A stretch of 64,000 nucleotides of DNA from Taiwanofungus camphoratus. Its lineage: Eukaryota; Basidiomycota; Agaricomycetes; Polyporales; Taiwanofungaceae. Positions 44,171 to 55,908 of the stretch are shown here, piece after piece. Location of the stretch: assembly GCA_003999685.1 (NCBI GenBank), contig CP021224.1:1116001-1180000 (forward strand), read 5' to 3'. A program made the position numbers and the translations under genes. Each line of letters begins with the position of its first letter. Positions within the stretch are counted from its first letter, which is position 1. The notes beneath the pieces were generated by a model. It had not been told where the DNA came from. It saw nothing but the letters and a program-made list of their open reading frames with translations, and did no database searches.

Positions 44171-46659
44171 TTAGTTCGTTGGCATCTTCAGACATGTTGT
44201 GCGCAGGCCGTCCCCCGCCCATTTAGCGACTTCTATGAGGAGCTCGCGCTTCTGGTCTATTCCAGCGGTAGAGTGCAATTCATACATAGTCGCTATCGGG
44301 TGCGTTAGCGAAAGGCCAGCGTAACTAGGAAGTAAGGTGCCCACAGATATTGAATAACAGCGGTTCTGCCATAAGTGTAGTGGACGGCGACGCTTTAATG
44401 GCGTCTTCGAGTAGCTGTATGCTCTGTATCAAGTTCGGTCAGCGCTCATCATCGCGCCTACGTCACGAGGCGTTGATCTCACTTCCTGTAGCTTCCCTTG
44501 ACTAAGGAGAGCAACCGAGAGATTATTGATGGCCTGTGCACAACATGAAAACTCAAGTAGCGACGAGCAGAGATAGCACTGCTCACAATGTAATTCTCCG
44601 GATCCGCCGCAAGGATCTCTTGCAATACTTCAGTAGCTCTTGGCCAATCGCCGTCGGCGGACGCGAGCAGAGCCTTGTTCATAGCTTTTAAGGACGAGTC
44701 CGCAGTTGGGTCTTCTGCCACGGCGGTGAAATGCTTCGCTGCCATGCCAATGCACCCACCCTGTATGTAGACGCGTCCCACAGCGGACTGCACGTATGGT
44801 GAAGTGGGCCCGTCTCCCTGCTTACAGAGAGGCTCGAGCAGCTTTGCAGCTGCTGCGAGATCCTGCAAGTAAAACGGCACGATGAGCGGGAGACCGTCAA
44901 GCAGATGGGTATCATTCACATTCATCTCGATCAGCTGGGAGGCGATGATGAGGCAAACTCTGGCGCCCCGTTCCTGCCACATTCCCGCTCCGGCGGCATC
45001 GGCTTTCGCCTGTCGTGCCTTCGCCTTGCATCTCTTCAGCAGGGCGGAGAGCGCGTCCAGGTATCCCATGTGGTCGCCTGCCCAATACTTCAACTTTGCG
45101 TACAAGACCTCCAGCTCGAAGGGCAGGATCTTGTCGAAAAGCCATTGACGGGATGCTGCTGGCTCAACGGCATTGAGAACAGCGAAAAGGTTGGTGCACT
45201 CTGCTGAGGTTTGGTTGAACAGTCGGAGGCGTGCAAGACACGACAGCCGTAAATACCATAGCTAGGCAGCATGGTGAATTGCGGTGGGATTTAGCACCGT
45301 TGATTCGGACTTACGGAGAGGACGAGAGCGAGGTCTTCTGGATCAGCTTCCACTATCCGATCTCGTGCCATCCTTGCCAGTGCTCGCCAGCTGTTGGTCA
45401 TCTGCAGGAGCATCAACGCTTTGTAACACTTCTTGCAGCTTTCACAACACAACTTACAACTAACGTATGGAAATCGGCGCCCTGCCAGTTGCCTGTCAGG
45501 TCCCGCGCAGGTCGCCTGTCAGGGGAAATATATTTCGTGAGGAGTACAGTTATAGGGTCCGTCTAATGGTACACGGGTAATAAATCAAGCGCCTCGATAA
45601 CCACCATGTCAGCGAGTGGAAGAGGGACGAGCGTACGTTAGGTATGGGAAGGAACATCGTCGGGAGTGTGAGGCCCGGCAAATAGAGTTGGGGCGCTTCG
45701 TCTTCGTCTTCATCTTCGCTTTCGAGACGTGGCGGGGGCGGGGTCGCCTTGTGAACGTCGGCAGCGGCTGCTAGAGGGTCTGTGAGAGGAAGGGAGGCGG
45801 ACGACTGCGCCAGCGCAATTTCGTCGGCTGCGGTGAGGGGCGGCTCTGCATTGTCCGCAGAGAGGCCAGAAGGCGCATCCTCTGGGACGCTGCCTTCTTC
45901 GGACTCAGCCTCGGGCTCAGACCGGGGTTCATCGTCGACCAGAAACGGGTCAGGAACCTCTGGCTCGACGATCACTGGAGGCACGTTTGCATCCTGGTCC
46001 TGTTCCTGGGAGACTGCAGATTGGGTGTCCGAAGCGGAATCGAGCGCACCCACACGGGGAGATGGGTGCTCAGCGACAACGGGATTAGCTTCAGGCTCTG
46101 CAGACAAATCGTCTGACGAAGGTTGCTCCGGAATAGTCGATGGAAGGTCAGTCACCGACTTCGCGGACGGAGTATGCTCCCCCTCATCCTGCGCGAATAC
46201 GTACATGGATGACGCGACTTCACCATGGGTGCTCGGAGTGGTCGAAGCAGGGTTTTGCGACGCCTCCTCCTCTATAACCTCCTGTTTTGCGCTGGTGTAG
46301 GCAGACGACTGGGACTCGGACACCCCGGTAGTCGTTGAGCTCTGGTCCGCCGACTCGGAATGGCCACTCGTCGCAGTCATGGCCATTGACTCGCTGCTAG
46401 CCTTGTTCCTTGGAGACGCAGGAGGGAGCGTGATGGGAGTTGCAGGGAAGTCCCGCACAACGTCGATGAGCAGAGGCTCGACAGGAGACGCGTCGGGTTG
46501 AGCGTCGCGGTCGAGAATGGGGACAACAGGGGCCGCTGACTTGGAATGATGCCCAAAATGGGACATGTGGCGGAACCCGCGTCTGAGCTTCTTGACGAGT
46601 CCCTGCACGGCCTTGACTTGCATCGTCTCGTTGTGATGAACGGAGGATGAGGATTTCAT
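44171..46659 (-). CDS. TRAPPC12-like trafficking subunit (TPR protein)
   Basis: A homolog of TRAPPC12/TTC15, a TPR subunit of TRAPPIII in ER-Golgi and autophagy traffic. Seven exons (46659-45637, 45562-45458, 45401-45315, 45261-44587, 44533-44483, 44423-44345, 44292-44171) encode 713 residues. The first 340 residues are disordered and acidic (EPEAESEEGSVPED, EDEDEDEAPQLYLPGL). From exon 2 the conserved part starts: LLTKYISPDRRPARDL, SWRALARMARDRI, then LSCLARLRLFNQTSAECTNL. Typical TPR blocks include PFELEVLYAKLKYWAGDH, YLDALSALLKRCK, VQSAVGRVYIQGGC, then AINNLSVALLSQGKLQ and LLFNISTMYELHS. The C-terminus LRTTCLKM matches the family end. Two introns flank a 51 nt exon 5. Complex membership is inferred from homology. 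Confidence 0.88.
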
Positions 46660-48099
46660 CGTAAAAGGTCACATTTGCTTCTTATGTTTTCCTCAGAAGA
46701 AGCACCTTATCCCCGTTTTTATTCTCGCTCGCATGTGGCTACTGTTCCCCCTGTGCGTGTCTCGATCGCAGGCGCGAGCGACCTCGCCATGCCTTCCCCG
46801 GGTCGCCTCGGAAAGTTGTGCGTTTCAGGTGCGTCACTCACATTTCGAGACCGTAGAATATGATATTTCGGATGCCAAAACATCGTCTGGACCTTGTTGG
46901 GGCTGTCACAATGACACAGTAAAGTGGGGACTGCGAGACGCTCATTCACACTCTCTGGCAAGGGAGAGGTTTATGGCTGTAGTGCTAACGTCATGCGACC
47001 TCTATGCAAAGCGATATGACATTTACCATGTGCCTGTGTCGTGTTTTTCATTTCTCTGTTGGCGAACTTTTGCAGACATCGGTCTTGACAGTCCGCTTCC
47101 TCAAGGTTATCTCCTGAACTGATCAGGCATGGAGTCATGTCCTGTGAACACGATGCCAGATCCCCATACACCGTTCCACTGTAATCAAATTGCACAGTGC
47201 GCATGTCAAGATACCTCCTCGGCAGTTGGTAACATGTAGGAAGGGTGCGTGGGACGTCTCCTCTGGCATCATATGTTCCTTTCCCAAATGTTACCCACTC
47301 AGATATCATCACAGTATGTTGCAACTTGCTCTACTCATTTGCTATCCATGTCCTTTCAGGTATCTGCTATGACGTGCTGTAGTGATTATGGATGCAGAGT
47401 ATTACTTCACCATCGAAAGCGTACTCGCTCTGGAAGTGATGTGGCATCGTGCTGGAGATACTTCAAGTACGAGAAGGTTGATGCAATAGCCAGAATGTGG
47501 TACACTTGATCTCTGATCACTCGGCTTGATATCGAAGGCAAATGTGCGAATACCTCAAGACGTGAACAGATATGATGCCTGTTGAACCCTAGCTATGCAC
47601 GCAATGTCACGATCTCTTCAGTACGAATTCCAGATTGGCAAGTCCGTGGTGAACTCCTAAAGTGCCTGGTATGGGGAGCAATTTCATCTGCTTCACATAT
47701 TGAATGCGACTCATTGGCCGGAAGTCGCAACGTAAGTCGTGTGCCTTTTGCGGACGCAGGTGAATTTGACACGCCGATTCATGTGCGTCCTTCCACAGAC
47801 GCATTTACATGTAGCATTGATAGGGCCTCAAAGATATCTTACATGATGATAAAACACAGCGTAGTTTGAACTTGGATGCACATATCAAAGGACACCGATA
47901 TTCAGGGATGTGACGGCCGAAGCCGTCGACACAATTTAACGAAACCTTTCTGAAGCTGACCTTCAGTCATGATGAGACGCCATTGAATCATAAAGAAATG
48001 GATCGGACCAGCTCCTTATCCCCAATAATAGTAGAATCAGGACGGTGCGAGTTACACAGCACCCTGTGTACTCCACCTCCTCCATTTCATGCCCTGACC
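46660..48099. other. Long intergenic region
   Basis: About 1.4 kb holding the TRAPPC12-like promoter and the 3' side of the UstYa-like gene. Several frames of 60-130 codons on both strands overlap each other without motifs or plausible splicing. I see no gene. Confidence 0.35.
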
Positions 48100-48710
48100 C
48101 TACCCGGTATAGTTGGTGTTCAGCCAGGCAACATGCTCCTGCTGATTGTTCTCTGCCGCTTCATACACGGCCCTCCAATCCAAACATCGACGGACAGGAT
48201 GCGGGTCGAGCGGGTTTATCTTGGACGGGTACTGGTAGGGATCGAGAAAGGTATCCCCGCGGCAGAGAATCATTTGCCTGATATAATTCATGCAATGGCG
48301 TGCCATGTCCATCTGTCGATACTCCTTCTTGACCAGCTGAGCACGTACGACGTCGATGCAGCGCAACTGGTGCATCATGGAGACCATGAATGGTTGATGG
48401 TTGGTGCCTACATAGACGAGGCCGTTGCCGGGAACGAGAGCTGACCACTCGAGTTCGGAATCTAAACCGTAGGGTATGTAGTTATCGAATTTGAGTTGTA
48501 CTTGGCCCCTCTCGACGATCCAGAGGTCAGAGTCTTCGTTGAACACATTTAGAACGGGATCAGATTATATGCCAATTTCATACCTGTACTCCTGTCGCCG
48601 TTCAACGCATTTCTGACCCAGAGGAGACCGACCAACTTATAGATAGCGTTAGTAGCGAGGAAGACAATGCACACGAAGCCCAGAATGGACTCAAGTCTCC
48701 GGCTAAGCAT
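48100..48710 (-). CDS. UstYa-like (DUF3328) oxidase family protein
   Basis: A small membrane-anchored protein of the UstYa/DUF3328 family; characterised members oxidise or cyclise fungal peptides (ustiloxin, cyclochlorotine). Two exons (48710-48584, 48533-48100) encode 186 residues. An N-terminal helix (ILGFVCIVFLATNAIYKLVGLLW) follows a basic start. The conserved core has two metal-ligand-like motifs: HQLRCIDVVR, and HCMNYIRQMILC then RGDT. The end is WRAVYEAAENNQ. The first motif has Arg where many members have a second His (HxxHC). The length is at the short end of the family. The nearest neighbours are a broken 7-helix protein and a broken transporter, so a former metabolite cluster is possible. 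I saw no precursor-peptide gene with repeated cores in the flanks. Confidence 0.85.
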
Positions 48711-51270
48711 ACTATACGAACGGTATCAGCACACAAGAAGGCGTATGACTGAAGACCTCTGACTTACTTATGCTAAGCTCAAGAGGGGAACGGGAAACCC
48801 AAGTCTAGGAACCTATTGGCGCCAAACTCCAGATAACACTGCTCTTACTGGTATCGTCCGTTAGCTCATTGCCGGCACAGCTGACTGACCATGCACGCGT
48901 AACACAGCTTACTCTCCAAGTTGAAAGTCGAAACGGGCTGAGTTCGGCTCGCAAGGCTTGAAATTCTTCACGCGAGCCCCTAGTATCACTGGGTGTACAT
49001 TCTTCAGCGTGAAATCATTCCAGCGGAAACACGAGGCATCAAAAGAGGACTGGGAACTATAAAATCTCGGACGTTGAAGTGTGATGAGTGGGAGGAGACA
49101 TCCCATCATGATTTCATCCGAAAACTATTTGAGTTTCGGCAATTCCACTGATAGTTCGACATTTTCGCGTCAGCGATGTTTTCAAATACATGTGAAATTT
49201 CCATTTAACGCACCTCACTGCCATGCAAAAAATATGCATTTATTTCCCCAGAGAAACGTAGTTGCGTCAACGGTTCTAGTTCGGTGTTGAAATGCCATGA
49301 CTCCGTGCAAACGGCAGAGATCTAACATTTACCATATGCACGATATAACAACTCTGATTGATTGAAGACCCCTGGTTGACATAAAGCATCGTTGAAGACC
49401 ATTGTGGAATATTGGTTCTTCGCATTAGCCGTACTAAGTACCACTGCATGAGCGAGCAGTATCTAGAGTTAAGAATTGTAATTCGTGACATTCCCTGCTA
49501 AGAACAAGTCTACAGTATCCTACCAACTATATTTTCCAACTGAGGAAACGTTTTCGTGGTCCCACATATCTTCAAGTTGATAAGTAGTCTCATCGCTCGG
49601 CATACTGAAAGTGGACGTACTTGGGAGGGACTACTCTATTCCCGGAAGTCTCATGCCTCAGGCCTCAGCGCTCAGCTCTCAAGCTTGACAAGTTTGACAT
49701 GACCTGACTTGGACAGGTCATATCTGCGATTTGAGCGCTCGAGCCCCTGTGTTTCTGAGACCCTGTGAGATATATGGCTAAACATATGCTAACCAAGCAG
49801 GCAGATTGATAGATGCGTCAGTGAGACGAATCAGAACTTCGTACCAGAATTGCTACACCAACATTACAATTGTCTGCGACCGAGTGATTACCTAGCATGC
49901 CGGCGCAGTTGCTCCGATGCAGCCAAGTTGAATATTGAATGCTGCTGTGCATGGGAATACAGATTATTGCGGTTACCTACTTACTTACTTTAAGTTAGGT
50001 TTAGCAGCCGCCGCGCTACTGAGTTACCTGATGATAACTTAGAGTAAGTGCCATTCACATGATGATGATGATGATCAAATCAGCATTTCTATACCGTCAC
50101 AAGCAAACTGGTGTTAAGACGCGGTGTTACCCGGTACATACAAATAGTGGGCATTAGAATGCGCCACTAATCTATACTACTTTAGAGTAACATTTTCGGG
50201 TTGGTGGGCGAAATCGGGTCCGGTGGTAAGCGTGATATAGTAGATACATGACTGGGGACGGTGTGTCTGTTGATAAGAGTCGTTATGTTATATAAAAAGG
50301 GTAGTGCCATTCACATGTAGGCGTGGCGCGATGATTATGTAATCGCGCAAGAGGTGTCGAATCTAAGTGAGCGCGCAAGCAACAGATTCTGGTGTGTGCT
50401 CCCCACACTTCCGAATAACGGAATTACCATCCATCTCAGCTCTTGATGTTGGTCTGTGTCGAGTTATAAAGTTTACCACTCAGTCGTGTTGTACTTGCAG
50501 GTCCACGAGGGCGCAGGAGGGTCCAACATGTCATATCAGAAGGCAGGTAATCTAATTCTACAGCGCGATTCCTGTAAGGACTTCGAACAGCCGGTTCCCT
50601 CTTATTTGCCATGCTTCCTGGGACGATCATCATCGATGCTATCATCGCTACCCACGAAATGCTGCGATTACCTTCACTCTTCGGGATTTATCCAGGATCA
50701 ATCGAGACCTTGCATATGCAGCGCTTCATTTGTGTCAGAGGGAAGTTGTGATCAGACTTATCGGAAGTTCAGGGTTCTGTTGTCCTTGTTGTCGCCAGGT
50801 GGCAAACAAATGTCTCATCAAGGTCATTGTTGTGCAGTTTTCGTGAAGAACGTTACACAACTTAGTCATGATTATCTCCCTTGAGATGTAGTGCACATGG
50901 CCAGGACACACCGGTGATATGACTTCAAACCACAATAAGGTTGGTGTTAATGTTTCCTCCGCGAACGTGGATTGGATGTTATCACTTGAGCTCTAGTGAC
51001 AGAGCTCCTTGTCGGAGAAGTCATCCGCATACAGGCTGCTCCTGACTGACTGTCATGTGTGATACTGCTGAATTTGTGCAAACATTTCAAACTGAAAACT
51101 ATCTGATGCGCGCTTTGCAGTAAGGCGCTTCCCCTCTTTCGGCAGATCTCTCACCTGCTTTCTCACTGGAGGCACTCACAAATCGAAATTGGTGAGCAAT
51201 TCGAGACTGACTTGAGCGGCGAGAGCTACGTTCATCTAAGACTTTACTCTTTGTTTCGTGATCTCCAACG
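48711..51270. other. 2.6 kb gene-poor region
   Basis: No supportable gene. It contains a short (ATG)n microsatellite at 50059-50075 and a 15-base direct repeat agtgccattcacatg at 50047-50061 and 50303-50317. A plus-strand frame of 142 codons at 50456-50884 has no motif. Composition is more AT-rich than in the genic parts. Confidence 0.4.
50059..50075. repeat. Trinucleotide microsatellite (ATG)n
   Basis: About five and a half copies of atg. It overlaps the end of the direct-repeat motif agtgccattcacatg, which recurs 256 bases downstream. Confidence 0.75.
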
Positions 51271-52434
51271 ATGCCCGACTCCGACTCGTTGTTCCAGAAT
51301 TCATTCTATATTGGCAACAATGTTAACACTATCTTGTATGGTAAGTAAGGATGTCCTGCCATTATCAATACTATAACTCCTATAACTACTGTATCAGGTA
51401 TTGAGCTCGTGGTATACTTCTCGACCATGCAGCAATTATTGATGAACAAGGAGAAATGGAGTTGATCAGAAAAAATTATTATCTTTTTCAACACTGCACT
51501 ATTTCTCCTTATCACGATCTATGTGGCAGTTCAAGCCATCTTTGGAGAGGAAATGTGGATCGTACATGCTGATTACCCTGGAGATGCTGCTGCTTACCTT
51601 CAAGAGTATGCCTCTGTCTGGTATCAAACCATGGGAACGACAGCTTCTGTCGCACTTAATTTGTTAGCTGACAGACTGATGGTAAGCCATCATTTACACC
51701 AAACATTGCGAAGTTTCCAGTCGTCAATAGATCTTCCGTTGCTTCGTGGTGTGGAATGATTATCGCGTCATGGTCATTCCCTGCGTCCTGTACGTAGCTA
51801 CCCTTGGTGAGTTGCATGCTAGCCATCTTTATGTCTGACACGACTGTTCATTCTACCCATAAGGTCTAGGCATCGTCTCTCTCTATACATCTGGCGTCCC
51901 CAGTGGCGACTTATTTTGCCAGATTGGCAGCGGATATGGGCCTTGCTTACTATTCCACAATGATTGGCCTCAATGTCATTCTCACTTGCCTCATCCTTGG
52001 CCGCATCCTTTACTTGGGAAGAGCAGTGAGCATTACCGCTAGAAAGAAGTGCATGGCCCGCTACACTGGTACCATTTCCATGATCGTTGAATCCGCTCTA
52101 CCATATGCTTTGTCCGGCATCGCTTGGCTCGTATCTTACGGGATCGGTAGTGAGATTTCCATTCTCTTCTTATCCTTCTATATCATGTTCACAGTGAGCA
52201 TGTTACTTCGGTATGGAAACATCTTGTTCATCCCAGCCGCAGTGCATTTCTCCGCAAATGATCATTTTGCAAGTTGTCAAGGGGCAAGCTTGGTCGAAGG
52301 AGAAGGCTGCGGAATCAGTGCTCGTGTTGCAGACCATACGATCAACTACCGAACACGCTAACAATTATGAGAGTTCCGATACAATGTCGAAGCTCGGGGG
52401 AGAGTCTCATGCAGGGTCTCTTCATGCAGTTTGA
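51271..52434 (+). pseudogene. Seven-helix membrane protein, probably broken
   Basis: Remains of an Agaricomycete multi-pass membrane protein of unknown function. Exon pieces are 51271-51340, about 51399-51680, about 51731-51800, about 51866-52189 and about 52242-52434. Helix-like segments include IELVVYFSTMQQLL, FFNTALFLLITIYVAVQAI, YRVMVIPCVLYVATL, MIGLNVILTCLILGRI and ILFLSFYIMFT. The C-terminus starts ISPQMIILQVVKGQAWSKE, a pattern I associate with this fungal family. Two defects are visible. A TGA at 51463-51465 interrupts the first loop, with the same frame continuing after it. One extra T in the run at 51914-51917 shifts the frame unless a downstream acceptor is used, which would delete conserved residues. 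It could still be a sequencing error or a spliced variant. Confidence 0.65.
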
Positions 52435-52597
52435 TTAGGCAGACGTCATGGTTATAATGCTCAGTCATGTGTTGTCTTTGGTGTGTCATAATCTACCTTG
52501 AAACTCAACCAGTGTACGAATTGTACTCAGAGATACGATTTATAAATCAAAGGCAGCAGGTGATGATTTTCTGAGGTTTTGTTACCATTCATACTAA

Positions 52598-53265
52598 TCT
52601 ACCTTTGAAAAGAAAACAATTGTCAACAAAGTGTCCCTCCCCCCTTCACGCTGGCACCAGTCTGAAGATTCTCAGACTGTTTGATACTGATACATGTAGA
52701 TACCTGAGACACGAAAAATCAGCAGCTTGGGTGAAATGGTGGTCTTGCCGCTCATGGTAGCGACTCACCCCATGTTTGATTCTTGCTCGACCACACATCA
52801 ACCAAGCAATCCGATCCCCCCTTGCATGCTATCTCAAACGTGTGCAGCGATCCCCAAGGACAAGGGAAGCCCGATATCAACGTCTCTTCACCAGCTCTTG
52901 CTACCACCGGTGCCATCTCTTTGACACAGGCTGGACACGAGCGCCACTCCCTAGCATCGAGCGATCGTTCGGATATCAGTCGACAGATTTCCAGGAGTGG
53001 TCCAGGCTGCGTGTCAGCCTCCATGATGAAGGGGGAGCTTCCTTCGAGCTCCTCGTCAAAACGGGGAAGTCGCAGGACCAACGAACAATCTTCCATGCCA
53101 AAATCGGTTGCCCGAAACTGAACTATTGTGTGAGTCTGTGGGCATGCCAGTGTCAGCAGTCGATCAGAGTAGGTTTTCCAGTTCTTTGTTCACCTTTTTG
53201 TCTACTCTGAGATGTTTCTTGTGAGGTGTCATGGTGCCATATTCGGTGAGATAGTCGTGCTCTCC
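52598..53265. repeat. Inverted dispersed duplication, partner of 20170-20801
   Basis: This stretch, read on the minus strand, aligns with 20170-20801 on the plus strand, including exon, intron and about 75 bases of 3' flank. The two copies are about 32 kb apart and inverted relative to one another. Confidence 0.8.
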
Positions 53266-53457
53266 GCTGGGCGCAGGCTCATTCTGACGATCATAATAGA
53301 TCTGCGTCGCCACACGTGGCATGTTGAGTATAGGACCGATCTTGGATGCGTTGACAATCCCGGACTTGTAGAGATCATCTAAACCAATGTACGGATTCGC
53401 CAGCTCCAAACTTGCCATGTTAGCATCGGAAAAGGAATTGCGAAAGATATGTGACAT
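52672..53457 (-). CDS. Basidiomycete-type membrane protein, unknown function
   Basis: A hypothetical protein whose style I associate with conserved Agaricomycete families; no function is known to me. The phase-consistent exons are 53457-53194, 53135-52769 and 52703-52672. Upstream of the ATG at 53457 the same frame stays open to about 53580 and encodes a basic stretch and a membrane helix (SLSSILALVLFLTITDIATS). The real start is therefore probably in an undetected upstream exon. Recognisable blocks are LELANPYIGLDDLY, the HDYLTEYGTMTP segment, TIVQFRATDFGMEDCSLVLR, GFPCPWGSLHTFEIAC and DVWSSKNQTWGIYMYQYQTV at the end. A single N-terminal helix suggests a type II membrane protein. A damaged copy is at 20 kb. 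This copy shows no stop or frameshift after the helix. Confidence 0.65.
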
Positions 53458-53729
53458 GTAAATGGACGTGGCGATGTCGGTAATTGTCAGAAACAAGACC
53501 AGAGCGAGGATTGACGACAGTGACCAATGGGATTTCCAGGTGATTGTCTTGTTGGAGCAGTGCTTCTTGCGTTTGCCATATGCTCACAGTATCCTCAAGG
53601 CCGATAGTTACTTGGCTTGGGACGTCAGTACTATGGGTTCTCTGTCGGACTTGACAGGCCTTATGTACTGAGGAGTTACTCTCCTAGACGTCTCAACCCA
53701 TCTCAACTACTCTTGACGCTCAACTTGCA

Positions 53730-55908
53730 ATGAGTCCGAGTCAAGCGTTGGGTGCCCGTTTGTCCGGATGGAGGTCGTCCGTACAATTCATCACCTTTGG
53801 TATGTCTATGACAATTGTCACCTACTGTTCTGTATCGAAGTCGGCCATGTTGGCTACCTCGCTCTGATTGAAACCTCGAAGTGGTTGCATTAGGTCAAAC
53901 GCGTTCAACTTTTAGACGGATGCCTTTTTCTGACGTTGCTATCGTATACGTGGGAGTAGCAGTTGACAGTCTGAATTACAATATTGTCGTTTCTTGTCTT
54001 CCCTTTCAGGCTCGAGAACCTTCACTATCACGATACTTCGAGTCTGGTTGGATGGCTGTTATTCATATACGTGAGCCATTCACCATTATATGTTACTCTG
54101 TGCGACTTACGATGCGAATCAGTCCGGTGGTCTTGTTCTGGGTAAACAGAATTCCCATCCTCATCCCTACAAATGAGAGACATTTTGCTTCAGGAACTCC
54201 TATTATTGCATCCATTTCTGAACGCTTTCGCTCGAGACGAGAGATCATGATAGCTGGCCAATTCTGTCTCTTGGCCTCTCAACTTTTGCTAATGGAGGCC
54301 CCGACATTTTGGGTCATGTGCCTTGGAAGATTATTTGAAGGCATTAGTTCGGCGGTCGTTATGACTGCTGGATTGTCTCTGATGTGAGTACGCCAATGCC
54401 CTACTGTGATGTGGTCTCCACAGTTCTATCACTCTAGATGTGACACTACCCCGGAAAAGGATGTTGGAGGTGTGCCATGCATTAGTTGAATGTTGCGGAA
54501 CAACGTTGCTAATTCCCTCAGGTCCACTTGGACTCGCGATGATGGGCTTGCCTATAGGGTAAGCTCGAGGCAATTCCGTGTCGGGATTTTGGCTCAGATT
54601 TGCTTACCAGATCGCTCGTTGGACCACCTGTGGGCGGAGCTCTATATGCTCGTTGGGGTTATCGAGCTCCATTTATCTTCACTATCATATTTACTGCGCT
54701 TGATTTCGGAGGAAGGGTGCTTGTTATCGAGGCACACCGAGGTTCCCAGTCGTAACCATCTCCTCAATTATCACCACAGTTATCACCACAGGAAGAAGAC
54801 AAACGCTCTGAGGATCCGAATCCTACTACAACCGAGGTTGGTGCGGGCGCTGTCACCACGCAAGATCATGAAGAAAGTTCTCTTTCAAGTAGCAAGGAAC
54901 TGTCTGTCCTTGGCGTTGTTTTCTGTCTTCTGACGTCTATACGAACCTTGGTTGCTTTGTCGGTGGTCTTCTTTTGCTCGTGAGTAGACTGGCCATCAGT
55001 CTCACTCAAGAGTGTAATGTTTTCTGTATAGCCTTGCATTCTCTGCGGCGGACATCACAATTCCTCTGCGCTTGCAAAGCGTATGGGACCTCAACTCAAC
55101 GAAAGTCAGTTAGTTTTTCTAGCTGCGATTATTCCGACTATGATATGTGAGTCCTGCACCTGTTCCGTTCGCCTCAGTTTCAATAATTTGTGTCTGGAAG
55201 CATCTCCTCTCGCAGGACGTCTCGCAGATTGGTCCGGCCCGGCAGAAGTCGCCGCTCTATTTCTCTTCTGCGGGATTCCCTGGTGGGCAGCCCTCACTAA
55301 ACACTCCTCTCTGGCCTTTTTGATTGTCTCTTACGCCATTCAAAGTAAGCACACGATCCTTACGCGCATCTCGCTGACATTTTGAGCGGGCCCCATCCGA
55401 AGACTTCTTCGTCGCTGCTGTGGCATCGCCAATAACTGTTGAGCTCGCCGCTCTCACCCGAAACATGGATGGAATAGGCTGTGAGAGTTCTCCACTCCAA
55501 TCTCTCGACCACTATAACAAACCATTTGTTCAGATGCACATTCGTATGGCGCTTTTACCATTGTCAACGGTCTAGGAAATGCTGGTCAGTCTATTGAACA
55601 CGTTTCTATTCCGACCGTCAGCCTGATGTTGCACCCCGCCTGGCACGCAAGTCGGTTCGGTTGTTGGCGGCCAGGTGAGAACGCCTATGTACTGTGGATA
55701 GCTTTTAGGCTCACACGTCGGACTGCAGATCTATAGCCATTCGAGGTCTGGCTGGTCTGACATATGCTTCCTTAATCTTGCCGTACTGGTATTCTGTCTT
55801 GCTCTTACTATTGTGTACACAGGCGAGAGGCCCTTGTTGCGTAGATGGCGAAAATATGTCTCGCCATCGAGTCCGGATGCTGGGGCTAGGGAAATGTCCA
55901 CTCCTTGA
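53730..55908 (+). pseudogene. MFS transporter (VMAT/DHA1-like), probably broken
   Basis: Remains of a 12-helix major facilitator transporter. Conserved pieces in order are WRSSVQFITF, FSDVAI, LPFQ, LENLHYHDTSSLVGWLLF, SGGLVLGTPIIASISERF then RSRREIMIAGQF, FWVMCLGRLFEGISSAVV and GLSLICDTTPEKDVGG. They continue LVGPPVGGALYARWGYRAPF, LDFGGRVLVIE, PLRLQSVWDLNSTK, SSPLAGRLADWSGPAE, ELAALTRNMDGIG, SYGAFTIVNGLGNAG, VVGGQ and TGERPLLRRWRKY. Three defects are visible: an extra G at about 54010 between LPFQ and LENL, a TAA at 54753-54755 in the central loop, and a missing base at about 55108 after DLNSTKV. Introns remain at normal sites, so it decayed in place. Assembly errors could mimic this. Confidence 0.75.

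Noticed and set aside
46675-47509. Series of plus-strand frames of 60-130 codons upstream of the TRAPPC12-like gene
   Set aside because: They do not join through splice sites into a longer product and contain no recognisable motif.
50367-50935. Overlapping open frames up to 142 codons on both strands
   Set aside because: No domain, no neighbouring exon in phase, and similar lengths on opposite strands suggest chance.
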